Shown: positions 25,282 through 38,361 of the stretch, piece after piece
Layout of the letters: each line of letters opens with the position of its first letter
Numbering within the stretch: position 1 is the first letter of the stretch
Assembly (NCBI GenBank): GCA_900708905.1
Contig: CAADRB010000016.1
Coordinates: 1,741,000 to 1,804,999, forward strand
DNA: 64,000 nt
DNA from: Hymenolepis diminuta
Taxonomy: Eukaryota > Platyhelminthes > Cestoda > Cyclophyllidea > Hymenolepididae
Direction of reading: 5' to 3'
The notes under the pieces: generated by a model
The model's input: only the letters and a program-made list of their open reading frames with translations
Database searches by the model: none
Told to the model about the DNA's origin: nothing
Translations under genes and position numbers: made by a program

Positions 25282-27380
25282 TGCCCGTGGCAGCCAATTC
25301 ATCTCATTGTTGTCACTCCTCCAGCAGCGCCTTTCTATCGCTGCAAATGGAAGATGTGGTGACTTGTACAAATCTTGCGCTTTCTGAACTGTTGTGTTTC
25401 ACTTTTATAGACACTATCACAGGTTTTTTTTCATTTCATTAGTTATGGTAGTATCTGCCATGAGATCTTCTGATATAAGAGCTACATGAATTTTTATCGA
25501 GTTAGTTCAAATTACGGAAATATAAGTGTTTTCAGACACCTTTCGCACCCTGTATATACCAATAAATAGAAAATGCACATTGTTATAAGTGTGCAGCTGA
25601 ATATTTTGAATAAATTAATGTAAATACAAAAATTTTTACAATAAAATGATTGTAATTTTATTTCCTAGACAGTTAATCTTGTAAGTTCATGTTAACTCCT
25701 GTTGAAACATTTAGCTAGTTACTTCTGTCCTCTGCTGTAACAAGATAATAATATATTAAGATGCTAAGACTAATCACGAAACTAAATCGGTCACCCAAAA
25801 GGTTTCAAATGTTTTAAACCTAATTCCACTCAAGAATCGGAGAGTCTTCAAGAAGAATATTTGGATATTATGATGCAAACTATTCACCTCATAAGAAAGT
25901 TAACAACTCACTTTAATACTCTTGATGCTTTGATTTCAGTAGCTGCTTGCCGATCAAAATTCAAAACTGTTTAAAGATTTCTTGCGCTGCTATGGGTAAT
26001 AAAGATATATTGACAAATAAAGAGAGCAAAATATATAGAGAATAAATAAATACATATATAAATTAAAATATGAAAATTTGGACTAATTAGACCAAAAATG
26101 GACAAACTGATAAATCCGGAATTTAAACAAAGCGAAACTCTCTTCTAGACCCTCCTTCACTCCCATTTTCTACCTCAATAAATTGTACTTTTCCAGTGGA
26201 GTTGAATTTGTAGAAACCATGTTGTCTATGCTGATGGTAACGAAGTTTTTATCAAAAATTTTACGTAATACAAATCATATAACCAAAGAGAAATAGTTGA
26301 AATTATAAAGTAATTTTTAAAAATAAGGTAGCACAAATATAATGAAATTACGAAAGTTTTTTGAATAATTTTATATAGTCATGAAATAATTAATCCACAA
26401 TATCTTGTTTTCTTTCGTGTAGAAAGGAAGGAAAAACAATAATGAAAATTATTGATGTATCACCTTGGCTGCACTCTGATGTGTTCTTCACTGATGGAAG
26501 CTTAAGTTCTCATGCTGATGCAAGTTGAAATAAGATGACATTAAAATATTGCGAGATAAAATCATCGTGTTTGGTGGCCCTTCCAACTGATTAGATTGAC
26601 CTCCCTTAAAATTTAACCCAAGCGGTGAATAAGATTAGGATATCTTAGACGAAAATTTAACCTGAAATCCAGAAGGTGCCTTATGAACGTTGAATTTTAG
26701 AAAATGAAACAGGGAATGAACCATTAATTATATATCATAAAATCGGAATGCAGTAATTAAATTAAGTGAGTCATTTCGATCCCCTTCTCTCTCAAATAGT
26801 TATTGTACCTTTTCTATAACCGATTTTAGCCGTTTTCCAGGACTGAAAGTTAATGCCGTTTTGCATTTTCGTAGATTTTAATATTATAATATAATATACT
26901 ATAATATTTAATAAGGATTAATTAACTTTGTCTAAATAAAATTCCCCAAGTCAAAAATTCATTCTGCTTGGAATCCACAAGACTGAAGGGTTATTCAGCT
27001 AAGAGAAGCCGATGGATCAAATAAAATGACCTGAAATTACTGTTGCCTTTTTAGTCAGAGTGTTTTATTGCTCTGACCTAAAAAGGCAAATATACGATGG
27101 AAGCTTTAATGTGAATTTACGTAGTTATTGATGAATTAGACACGGTGTTGAGGAAGTGGAAAACGATTGGGAATAACGGAGATACTGATACAGCCTATTA
27201 TTATTACCCACGGTAATACGAAAAGTCAGGCAGTTTTTATTTGCTCAAGACAACTGAAATCGGTTAAGAGGAAGTTCGACAATTAATGAAGGTGAAGGGG
27301 TTAAAACGCTGAGGGAAACGTCAGGATATCGATGAGTACTTTGAATTCTGGTTATAATATTTTTATTGAAGCGAATGACT

Positions 27381-27437
27381 GACTGCTATGTCTAATACTC
27401 ATTGACCAACGGTTCACTTAAGATAGTCGCTCTCGCC
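27381..27437 (+). repeat. Diverged repeat core (family R3)
   Basis: Contains ATGTCTAATACTCATTGACC followed by AACGGTTCACTTAAGATAGTC. It is the closest relative of 8413-8460 in the window. Confidence 0.35.
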
Positions 27438-28884
27438 ACCTCAATTAACTTTTTCGCCCTACGAATAAGAAGGAAAAATAATCCTACACGGTATTCAGCT
27501 GTTTACATCTGCTTTAAATATCTGTCCTTATAATTGACTCCTTTTTATTACAAACATGGACCAAAATTGATTTTAGCATCATGACCTCAAGGAGACAAAC
27601 ATTTTGGTGAAAGTTGATTCATTTACATATTTGCAGTCCAGAGTAGGTGAACTGCTATAAGCTCTGTTTTGTTTAAAATGCTCTTGCTAGTCTCATCTAC
27701 CTGTTCCGGGCGCTAAGACGATGCAAATGAATTAAGTGGCACAACCGGCAATCCAATCAAATAAACTTGTCAAAAAAATCTGAACACCGCAGATATGAAA
27801 CCACGCAAAATCTCGGGATTCAAAGTATGAAACTTGAGCCTTGGAACATTTTGATCTTACAAAGTGTATTTTTCCCCTTTTTAAGGAAGATGAACAAGAC
27901 AGTGATTCTAGAATTCAAATAAAGTAAAACCATTGAAATTCAGACTATTTTCCACTTTACAAGTTCAGACACCATTCTCTAATGTAGAATTGTAAAACTT
28001 TTCCCATTGCCATGGGTAATAATGACCTTGGTGAATATATCCATGGAATTTAAATTTGATGAATATTTATAATTAAATAATCATTCTTTATTTGATTTGT
28101 CAAAACAAGTTCACCTTTCATTCTTATTTTGATATCTTAATTAATTTTGAATATGAAGAATGATTCTCTCGATATGACAGAATTAATTAATAATTTACTT
28201 AATCGAGGTGGGAAAAAATATATCTTTATTAATTATTCATGGTTTAGTTGACGACCTATTTTTATTTCATGATACTACACAAAAATTGCATTAAAATATG
28301 ACTACTTTTTAATTGAAAATTATTTGTTTAGTATTGATTATTTGTAACATATTTCCTTGAATTTGGAGGTTACAAGGTCGAAAGTACTGTTGTTTATTCA
28401 GTGCCTGAAAAATCCAGAATCAGTATTTAATGCGGGTTAGTTTATGGAGTGTTGAATGGGATTTTTCAAATAGACCCCAGGGCATGATGATATGGAACTG
28501 GTGAAGTCAACTGGACCTCAAGCGTATTCGCATTTATCGCATAATAACCTCTTCTATACGCTTATTTAGCCTCATCGTTATGTTAAATGTGTGGTCCCAG
28601 CCGAATACGTCACTGTCTGTCACTTCAGTCGATTAAAAGTTGTTCATACTGCTTCTCTGCTAGCTAGAATTTTTAATATGTTTCCGGACATATAATAAAC
28701 CAAAATCCCATTTACTACTAAGCCTACATGGGAAGGATTTCTTCAACACTCATCTTAAGTAGTATCTAGAGGGGTGGCATCATTGAAGCCTCTCTGATCA
28801 TAAAACCGATTTCTGTTATCTCCCTTCCTTACTAGTCAAATTAAACCTGTGTGCTCGGCCGTTTGCCTCACTGAGTGTGCTCTT

Positions 28885-28946
28885 CTGGGTACCGAACTCG
28901 TGATCTCTGATTTTCCATATGAGAGTGTTAACCGGTGAGACACTGC
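28885..28946 (-). repeat. tRNA-like SINE head
   Basis: On the minus strand an A-box-like stretch GTCTCACCGGTTAACAC is followed about 25 bp later by GATCACGAGTTCGGTACCC, which carries a B-box-like GAGTTCGGTACCC. The order and spacing fit an internal Pol III promoter, but there is no complete cloverleaf, so a tRNA-derived SINE remnant is the best reading. Confidence 0.45.
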
Positions 28947-31489
28947 TAATATTGTGTTAACTCTTTCACACTAATGAGTTATGCATATAAATTCTTATCG
29001 GTGTCATCTTCAATAGTTTCAATCTTGATGCTTTAACTAATTATGCGTATTACTCTTGTCAGGTTCAATCTGCCACTTCAAATATGGATACTATCTTTCT
29101 ATCTTAAAAATGATCCCCTTGTACGAATCGGGCAATATCACTAAGATAATAAATTTGAAGCTAAATTTTTAATAGGCACATGATGACTCATAGGTCTGCT
29201 CATCCTCATTTAACCCCAATGACTCACAAAAATAACAAGTTTTTCCTCTCAAGATACCTGATTTCCCCTGTTACTCACAACCCAGATTACACTAATGGCT
29301 TGCTCTCCTCATCCCATTTCCTCCTCTATTTCTTCCCCAATTTTCCTCTCATTAATTTTCAGTTGTCCAATACACCCGTGGTTCTAAGTAACTCCTGGTC
29401 TTTTCATTTGGGAAAGGCTGTGATATTTCATTAGTCGTAAAATTATTTGTCTTACAAAAAGATTTTTAGGCCTTATTTGGTCTGAATCTGCCAGGAGTAG
29501 AGCTACTTTAGATTCATTAAAATCTGAGGTGAGTAAAATCCCGATCTTTTGCTCATTCAAAACAATTTTGTTTTAATTCAGATACAAAAAACGTATGCTT
29601 TTTCAATCGGTCCTTTACCATTTTAAAATCCATCTAGTTATCAAAATACCTTTCAAAATAGACCTGACTTCCAATGGCAACGCTTACTTTAACTCACTAC
29701 GTAAATTTTCATTCCTTCAGATTCCTTCGGGAAAGTTTATCCACACATATTTTTACGGCATTCGAAAGTCATTAGTGCTGTTGCACATGCACAACTAATC
29801 ACCATTAGTTATCAGGAAGGTAAATATTTTGCATACCGACAGACTACTCACGACAGGAGCCTGAATTAAATGGAAAACAGAGCGCATATGGACACTCATT
29901 TTTGGTGTTATTTACTGAAATATTGCCAGGATTTATAGAATATCTGTTTTGGAGTTGATTTCCAGTAAGGGTTTCAACTGTTATGAATTAACATAATTCG
30001 AGTTTGTTATTTCCGAAGAGGAATCATAAAATGGATCTAGCGGACAAATCATGACTAGAGTAGTGCTATGTTAAGTATATCTCTGTGAATCTCATCCATT
30101 TGCCCATGACTGTAAACGATACAAATGAGTCGACCGATTATGGAAACAAATCAACCGGTTAATGAGGTCGGAATATAACGGATACGATCTCACACATGGA
30201 TCTGGGGGTTGAATGATGACGATTTTACTCCACGACGACACAATTTAAACTCATTGAAAGCGGAGATTCTTTAGGCATTGACTCCATAAGCCTCTTATTT
30301 TTGAACCCTCTTCCACTTCATCCTTACTCAGATGCTTCTTAATAATCAAAGCTTATTGGTTTTTTCCCCATGCCATGATCAATTCATTTCCGCAATAATT
30401 CTTTGCACAGTTTTTGATAATGCGTTGCCAATGTAAAAGTATAATTCAAAATCAAATGTTATAGTTACTTTCGCTTAAAATTAGAGATAATTGCTTTAAG
30501 CAGAATTATGAACCATAAATTCTATGATGCTATCAGCTACATTTATAAGCCCACCAGAGCAATATTTGAAAATCAGCTGAAATTTTACACACTCCCCAAA
30601 ACTAGATGCTATCTCGCCGAATTCAAATGTTTAGTTCAAGTAAAATCGTTGCAAGGTAATGAAGGGGAAAAGTCAAAGCCGTTCGCCTCCAACTACCTCA
30701 GATTTTCGGTCCTCAGGTATAAATATATTTACAGATATAAACACCAATAGGACACTCTTTAATCATTTTTACGTGATAGGACTTGGCTAAAGGTTTAACA
30801 GAGTAAATATGAGATTCAACAGGAAAATTTATAATTAGAAACAGATCTTTAAACTCTTTCCTGGGAATCACTTACCAAAAGACTAAACATATATGCAAGT
30901 CATGAGGTCACATGCAGTATTTAATTCTGATAAAATTCACAGTTTAATCGTTTTAAAGTTTCCTGAACGCCATCCTTCTGTCCAAGGTGAGCGTTCGAAA
31001 GACTAATTCTTCTCAGAGGGTCTTTCATCAATGACACGAACCTAGCAATTAACGCCATCCAATTTGATGAAAAGCCTTCTTACTCATTCACTTAAGTAAT
31101 ACTTGAATGTCATCGAAATTAAAATGCATTCTTCATTGTAATCGGAGATATAATTTGTGGTAGTGCATTATTTTGCGTCAACTCCACGATGTAGGATAAT
31201 AAGGCATGGAAGCTTATGACTGTTGAAGAAATCATGTATTTTATGAAATCTAATGTTCAACTAAGCTACCACCTTTCATTATATCTGTTTGTCTTACGAA
31301 ACCAACATATGGATGAAAGCAGAGTTATGATGAATAAGATCTACTGGAAGAAGCATTTCAAAGGTCTGTCAAAATTCATTAAGATTAACCGAGCCACCAA
31401 ATGACTGTCGAACCAACATGATTACCTTGAAAAATGTAAAGTACATAATCATTCAAAAGTATATTCTAATATGTCTGTGTAATTTTCTC

Positions 31490-32035
31490 GGTGCAGCTTC
31501 AATCAATCCGAGTTTGCAACTGCTTCTCTGAATGCTCATATTCCGAGAAACGTGACCTCACTTATTCATAAAGCAAGATAGAAATCAAGGACAGCACCTT
31601 GGCGTTTCATTGAATTGCACCACGGATGTCGGTTTTCATTAAATTTTGGAAAAAAGAATTGAAAACCTACAAATTATGTCTTTCACAAAAACTTAACGGC
31701 CTACTACATGCTAGCGACTTACATTAGCATCCAGGTCAGGTGGGCAATTAGAATCCCCCATAATTATGATATCTTCGAATTAATATTTCGTGTCTCTCAC
31801 TACGGCGCCTTTCTCTAAGAAGTTGGGAGAGCAATCTGTTGGTGCATAACAGCAACTAATTTATTTTCATAATGATAGATAGTAAATGCAGAGGTTACAT
31901 CAGTTTTTAGCATTTCAGCAGTTTTGGTTAAGGGTTAGCACTGTAAATAAATTTCTCGGACAGACATTTGATGTGTAAGACATAAGAGTTTCACTTCTCT
32001 GTGACAAGATCTGACGTTCCAGAGTCCAGATTTTT
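31490..32035 (-). pseudogene. Decayed LINE (non-LTR retrotransposon) endonuclease
   Basis: On the minus strand, in order and in shifting frames: SGLWNVRSCHREVKLLCLTH (start of an APE-type endonuclease, near 32030); CCYAPTDCSPNFLEK (near 31850); DIIIMGDSNCPPDL (the GDFN catalytic block, F changed to S, near 31760); HPWCNSMKRQGAVLDF (near 31610); and AVANSD (near 31510). This is the motif order of the endonuclease domain of LINE ORF2. Stops and frameshifts separate the blocks and the internal DILALTET region is missing. No reverse transcriptase was recognised adjacent to it. The clade is uncertain; RTE-like or CR1-like are both possible. Confidence 0.65.
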
Positions 32036-32701
32036 GAAATTGGTCTTTCGAATCTCGATAAGAGTGAATGAATTCAGAGTTAAGTTTTGAATCTTCGCTT
32101 GGGCTCCTATGTTCATATTGTTTAGAGCTGATTGGCCGGGAAATTGTATTAAGTTGTCAAATCCGCCCATCTAATTTTTGGGTTATTCAGGTAGTTAGAG
32201 TGCAGGCGAGTCATCACTTGGAAAACGAAAATTACCATCACTAATTCGTTGGCATATTACACCAAACTCTTCTTATCACTGCAGCTGTTGCCAGATATCA
32301 CATGAATTCATGAAATCCTTTCTATAAATTGGTGCTTATTTTAAATTCTTGGAAGAGATTAATTTTCAGTTTCCTCAACAAATGCAACAGAAGCTATCTA
32401 ATAATCCTATTTTCAATCTTTTTGCGTAACGATACGACCGCTTTCTGGATTATTTACGATTATTTTACTCTGTCGAAAGGCTGTGGATATTTGAAATTAT
32501 CGAGTTTTCTATCATATCTATTTGGCTGATCATATTTCAAACAAAATAGCTGTAGATCAACAGTTTATTAATATGTGCTACTGAATAATTTAAGTAGATA
32601 TTATATGAAACATTGAACCAAAGTCGAAATGTAATCAGCTAGTATCTTTAAGCACTTTATTAAAATTAGGTTAAGAAGAAATGCTAATATATAAAGTGCA
32701 A
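32036..32701. other. Short non-coding interval
   Basis: Separates the LINE remnant from the second mariner copy. A 66-codon open frame at 32329-32529 has no motif. GCACTTTATTA near 32653 and TAATATATAAAGTGC near 32686 form a loose inverted repeat just before the copy begins. Confidence 0.5.
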
Positions 32702-34070
32702 AGGCATCTGAGAACACCTCACGCACTTTTAGAAAAATAGAAACTAGAACTGTTAACGGTCGAAACTTTCAATTTCTTGTAAAAAAATAAACATAATATC
32801 AATGTAGATTCTATTTCTTTCATCCTCCTTCGGCTTCTATCATCCACTCACTTCCAATCTGAAAGCCACTAACTGCAAGCTTTGATCAGATCAGATGATC
32901 TGGTCTTCTCTGATGATGGCCTCCATTTCTCGGCCTATCGACTCCATCAGGGAGGACGAATTGGTGTTATGGGAATGCCTATTAAATTCCTTTCCAACCA
33001 CGCCCACTCCACCCCAACCCACCCCACCTCACCCCACGGGATAATCAAAAGGAAGGGGATCTGATGAGCAGTTAGGAGACAGTCTAAGTTTGGTGTGATG
33101 GGACATGATGATGAAATTGTCGACCACCCATCCATCCATCCTTCCATTCATCCATCCATACAACTGTGGTTCTTCAGAGCCTTGACTGAATGGAGGCGAA
33201 TCCTGCTAGAACACATAGGGTCTTCCTCCATTTGCTACGCTGTCTATCCAAGGCAGCTCAACACCTATAATTTGAAGAGTCTCCACATAGGCAGTTGTAT
33301 CCACATTTGTATCTGCACCTGCATCGGCATTGACTCCAAACTTCTGTGGAAAATATGGAGGAGTCATGATGTGCCTCTCTCTCACTCCTTACAACATCGA
33401 CACTCATCACTGTTGGTGGGAGCTTCATGCGCATGGAGTTGAAAGAGTTGGAAGCGTTGGAATTTTAGTGGAGTCCACCCGCCCACACACAACCACCCAC
33501 CTATCATTCCTTCACTTGATCTTCTCATTCTGGTGGAAGTTGTCCTCGTTGGAGTAACACCAAAGATCCTTCTCCTCTTCTCCTCTCTTAAACTCTTAAA
33601 CTCTTCAGTTTCTTCAAGAGTCCCTTTGCACACAGTAGACAATTCTCTCGAGTTGGTTTTGTCCACATCAACTGACGACTTCTCCTACGACTGATTAGGC
33701 GTTGATGAAGAACACTCCCCATATATTGTTCTTCCTTCAGACACTCGAGGATGTTTGACAAGATGTCTCGCATTGACTTTTCACGATTTTCGTCCATCAT
33801 GCCATGCCATGCCATGCCATGCTATGCCATGTCATGTCATGTCTTGCCCGTGGCAGCCAATTCATCTCATTGTTGTCACTCCTCCAGCAGCGCCTTTCTA
33901 TCGCTGCAAATGGAAGATGTGGTGACTTGTACAAATCTTGCGCTTTCTGAACTGTTGTGTTTCACTTTTATAGACACTATCACAGGTTTTTTTTCATTTC
34001 ATTAGTTATGGTAGTATCTGCCATGAGATCTTCTGATATAAGAGCTACATGAATTTTTATCGAGTTAGTT
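32702..34070 (-). mobile_element. Dead mariner-superfamily element, copy 2, lacking TIRs
   Basis: Matches 24139-25507 over 1369 bp at a constant offset of 8563, with no difference seen in the stretches I compared and identical translations in every frame. It starts 11 bp inside the left end of the full element and stops 45 bp before its right end, so neither inverted repeat is present and no TA flank marks the ends. The transposase remnant, both microsatellites and all disabling changes are shared. This is not what transposition would produce; local duplication, gene conversion or a mis-assembly fit better. Confidence 0.8.
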
Positions 34071-35745
34071 TGGATTACTTTCATAATTGGTAATATAAGC
34101 CAACTGGTGTTAACTCAGACTGCGTTACAACACGCCATTGGATGCGAATTCTATAAATAGTGCTGCCTTTTATATTATTGGAGCTAAGATTGACAACTTT
34201 CGGCTTCGGCTGATTCGAAGATCTTTACAAAAAACAGGCAGTTTTCAAATTGGTATACCAAACCATTCTTCACAGCGGCAGTAGAAACTTGAGCGAGGGA
34301 GAGATGGAAAAATAGAGAGAGGGAATTAAAATGAGGAAAGAGGGGAAGCTTGAGAGTTGAACGCCAGCACCACAGATTCTCTAACCGCTGTATTATTAGA
34401 TTTTACACTCGAAATCAACGCGGAAATACCCGTACAAATCGCTAATCAATATTCTCTTACTGAAACATTTAAAAACGGTCCAAGTAAACACAAAAATGTG
34501 AGCATAATTTTTGATCAAAATGATTTAAATTAATATTACTCAGAAATCTTTGAGGAATCCTCCACCTCTAAGATATAATTCTCTTTTGCATAATCCCTTC
34601 AGACATGACTTCCTAAGGAGTGCTTTGTTACCTCTCACTGGTGCTATCTTATCAGGCGGATTTGAAATATCAAAGCCACAAAGTAACATTTCAGTACTCT
34701 TCCAAACACCTGCAAACTGATTTATCTTACGGATTAGTGTTATTTTCTTCGTTTTGAACTTTCCTTAGTTCCCCCCCTCTCCATCCAAAATTATTATCTA
34801 TTATCAAAAAGTGAGCATTGTTTAATAACATAAATTTCACCCTTTATCAAATTAATAATACCTGTTTGTAAAGATTGGAGAAAGGCGACTACTCAGTCTT
34901 CCAAAATATTGCCGCTAAGAGGAGAAAATTTTCTGCCACGTAAGGAATAAGAATTGATTTACGAATGAGTATCACTTATTCAGTTCTGATTGGGTATTTA
35001 ATACCATGTTAATTTTTCTACATAATTCAATAAGTAGATAAACCCTCTTCTAATATCATAATCTATGAAAAAAATATAGTAGACCAAAATTTAACCTCAC
35101 TGGCTATTTTTAATACTTGAAGTGTTTCTTGAGCAAACCAACTGAGACAAATTTCCCATCTCCGGAATGGCAAATAGATTTGTGGGCCTTTTAAGTATAG
35201 AAGGAAATTCGAAATATTTGCTGGGTGTTTTAGATGGCTCTTGTCTCTTGGTGGGCTAGTCCTTCAAGAAATGTAATTTAAATTGTCAGCACATTTGGAC
35301 CAACTCCTATCGTAAGTTTTTGGCGAAATCTGGTACCACACCCTCAAATGAGACATGCACTTTACTATTAGCCTCCATATTCCACCCTAAATTTTTACCA
35401 TTTCGTTGTCATAGTATCGAGTAGTCTGGTCACCAATTTAAACAAATCGTAGAAATGAGGGGAAAAGTTCCGGGGCCATGATTTCTCAATTATTAATTAT
35501 AATGACCTAGAACTGCTTATCAAACATTAATTTCTCATTTACAAAAGTGAGAGATTTTTTATTTTCTAAGGTGGTATACCTGTTTCGCCTTTTCGAAGCT
35601 ACTGCGTATCAAAATATTTTAACATCTATCCGTAAGTATATTCTTTTAGATTTCTCTACAATTACATGTTCAATTTCATTAGTATATTTTAGTAGCAAGT
35701 TGTTGATGTGGTACAAAGGCCTCGGAAAACCACTTTATATGTCTG
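34071..35745. other. Non-coding interval
   Basis: AT-rich, with a purine-rich patch near 34300-34360. The open frame at 35547-35756 has no motif and runs into the dispersed repeat. Confidence 0.5.
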
Positions 35746-35937
35746 TTATAACTTAATTAGCCTCCCAAAATAGCCCCAAATCCCAAGACTCAATAATAAC
35801 ACGTAAATGCCTTAATCGTAAGCTCTACCGAAAATTGCGCAAAGCAACGATCCTCCAATTTAGCAAATTTTATGAGTAATTAAGAATAAATTGTTAATTT
35901 AATTTCTCTTGGATGAAAATTATTCATCTTCATCTAA
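35746..35937. repeat. Diverged dispersed repeat, copy 2
   Basis: Partner of 71-280 in the same orientation, with about 18 bp missing in the middle. The match begins near TTATAACTTAATTAGCC and fades after TATTCATCTTCATC. Confidence 0.6.
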
Positions 35938-36617
35938 CTATGTCACCGATAGCTTCAAGCCTACAAGGGGGCAAAAGGTTGAAATAATTCCAAATGTCCT
36001 AGTTTAAGACCAGTCATGACTTGTCAAACCCTTTTGACAAGGTAAATTGCTGAAATGAAAATAATTCTTACTTTTAAGATTAGTACTTGAACCAATATTT
36101 CGATGTTAGAAGCAAAAATTATGAAGTACTTAGAATGGCCTTTAGATTTTAAAATTACCATTGTAAAAGTAATGATAGAGTCCGTTTTGAAATAGTCCGA
36201 TTAAGCCAATTTTATGAAATTTAATATTTACGTCATGAGAGAAGAGAAGGTGAAAAATATACACAAAATTTTACCGTTAACTCAAAGATAGACGGTAGTG
36301 GTGAACCCTGTGACGTTGCAATGATAACATAATCTAAAGAAGATTCGAGAAGCATTCCAGAATCGTCTACATTCAACTCGTTGGTATTTTATGCAATTAT
36401 AAGTTACATGCGTGTTACTTTTGTCTAATATTTGCCACAAAATTATATTTTGATTGAAAATAAAATCGATATAATGTATAAAATAATATATTCCACTATT
36501 ATTCACCTTGTGTTAACACGACTTTACTAAGTAAACGAGTTTAGGCTTCTTTCTGAACTGTAAATATTAGCTTACACCGATTGAACGCTGTACCAACTTA
36601 ATTTCACACAATTTCAG

Positions 36618-36810
36618 ATGTTAGCTTTCTTGAGTTCTCAGATCGTGGAATATATTATCATGAAGCCACAAGAGAATTCAAATCTCCCTTCATGGAAATC
36701 AGCGCAATTGCTCCCACTTGTCTTGAAAATAGTTCTCCAATAGAAATGAACTTCTTGAAGACGTTAATGACCAAGAGGCGCAAATTGGAACTCATGCTCT
36801 GGAGAAAGAC
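36618..36810 (+). other. Weak candidate internal exon
   Basis: Starts after an acceptor (ACACAATTTCAG) and is open in one frame, reading FLEFSDRGIYYHEATREFKS and onward for about 64 codons to a possible donor GAC|GTATTT. An overlapping second frame is also open (LLEDVNDQEAQIGTHALEKD). Having two plausible frames lowers confidence. No protein family is recognised; it may equally be a decayed retroelement. Confidence 0.2.
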
Positions 36811-37079
36811 GTATTTTTTCCTCCCCTCATCCTTCTATTTGGTAGTTATAATACTTAAAGCCCTGCATCTTCATGCCCAAACCATAATTGTAATGCGAAC
36901 ATTAATTGATCACTTATTAGATCAATTTGTAAGACTTTGTAAGAAATATTGCATGAATTCTTGATAATCGAAGGTATAGATATTTGAATTTGAGGTGTTT
37001 ACAAATTAGCCTTAAAAAGCCGCAAATTAGATAAGTCATATAGGCATAAAGGTCAAATGTCAAGTCATCTGGGCGTTGA

Positions 37080-37136
37080 TAGCTTAATGGTCAAGGTACA
37101 CGTCTGCAAAGATCAGAGGTTACAGATTTGATGTCA
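37080..37136 (+). repeat. tRNA-like SINE head
   Basis: A-box-like TAGCTTAATGGTCAAGG is followed by TCAGAGGTTACAGATTTGATGTC. The last 63922-63975 bases of the window share the TCAGAGGTYACAGATTYGA block, so these are two members of one tRNA-derived family. Confidence 0.45.
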
Positions 37137-38097
37137 ATCTTTATGCTTCTAGTACGCGATATGAAATAAACAATTGGTTCTTAATGGTGACAAAATGCGG
37201 GTTTTTTGAGCTGAAACTCAATGATCGTGTTAAAATGTCTATCTCAAAAGTGCTTCTCTTAATAATACTTAAGAATTATCAGTACCGGACCTTCTAATTC
37301 TTTTAAGAATGTCTATTTGGTGATAAACAACACATGACATCCTTCAAATAAGACCTCCAATTGTTCGATTTAGGAAATCGGGCTCAATAGAAATTTGATC
37401 ACACTTCGTGTTATTTCATACTTCTCCCTGGTTTATCTATAATACTTGTGGTTTGCTTCAATGACTTTAAAAAGGATCCACGGAGAAGATTCTTTTCATC
37501 AGATACCGGCAGACGTTTGGCAGACTATGTCCTTTAAAGTTCGGTAAAAGTGGTTCACCTTAAACTTCAGAGGCCACTAGGTTATAACTCGTCAGTACAT
37601 GCATCCAGAGATTGAAATTGTGCCAGATTAGTCAAAGCTCGTCGATGTACATCCAGTGACGTGTATGGCTAACGGGATACATATCCCGAATATCTTCCCT
37701 CTAACTATTATTGGAAAATTATAAACATTTAAATCTTGCCAATAGAAAAATAATATTATGGGAATTTATCACCGGAAAGATTAGAAGATCCTTCACCATT
37801 GCTCACAATAAGTTCTTATTAATATCTGTGTTAAAGGAAAGTGTCTTCCCACTTTAATCACTTGGAAACCTTTCAACAGCAGAAATAGAAAGATATTTTG
37901 ATAATGACTAAGAGGGGCTGAAAATCAGAATTCCACTTAGAGCTTCAGAATCATCAAATTGCGGACTTTTCTCCTCTTTTCATCAACTTTATTGCAAGGA
38001 ATTTCCGAATGACAGGATCTCATATAATCTTAATTTGTATAACATCCCTCTACCGGCTGGAGGAGCCTACCAGTTTGTAGATTATCATTGAATTGGT

Positions 38098-38361
38098 GAT
38101 GATCGATCTCCTAGAACCTTCCCATCTAGAAATCATTTTCAAAGAATCGATAATTCCCAATTTGAAAAAAAACATCTTCCGGTTCAGTTCAAGGATGTGA
38201 GGAATAGTGTGCACATACATTCTAGAAGCTTGTATAACCCTAGAAACTCTTTATTTAGTAAATAGTGGAATGATTTACAAAATTCTTCTTCTACACTTCT
38301 TCCACTTTTATCAAACACATTTTTATCCCATTCCAAAATATTTTGTGATCAACTGATCTAA
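38098..38361 (+). pseudogene. Decayed coding remnant, possibly LINE ORF2 C-terminus
   Basis: A frame open for 87 codons except for one internal TAG. It contains the piece NSVHIHSRSLYNPRNSLFSK, then the stop, then WNDLQNSSSTLLPLLSNTFL. The pattern of basic residues followed by xWNxL and a run of hydrophobic residues resembles the C-terminal tail of LINE reverse transcriptases, but this is a weak, remembered likeness. Confidence 0.3.

Larger units (their letters stand above)
24128..25552 (-). mobile_element. Dead mariner-superfamily element, copy 1, with TIRs
   Basis: A 1425-bp element bounded by imperfect inverted repeats. The left end reads CAAGGTGTGTGAGGCATCTG and the right end (reverse strand) CAGGGTGCGAAAGGTGTCTG, with 21 of 29 positions matching. 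Both ends are flanked by TA (24126-24127 and 25553-25554), the target duplication of mariner/Tc1 elements. The minus strand carries a broken transposase, listed separately. The interior 24139-25507 appears identical to 32702-34070. GC content is clearly higher than in the neighbours. Two microsatellite expansions interrupt it. Confidence 0.8.
25555..31489. other. Gene-free interval with scattered repeats
   Basis: AT-rich. Open frames at 29180-29434, 29595-29798, 30508-30750 and 31216-31404 show no family signature and lack convincing splice context. It contains the repeat core at 27381 and the tRNA-like fragment at 28885. Confidence 0.5.

Noticed and set aside
24319..25442. Several plus-strand ORFs of 60-115 codons, repeated at 32882-34005
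   Set aside because: They lie inside the two mariner copies. The recognisable protein is the broken transposase on the minus strand, and the repetition comes from the duplicated element.
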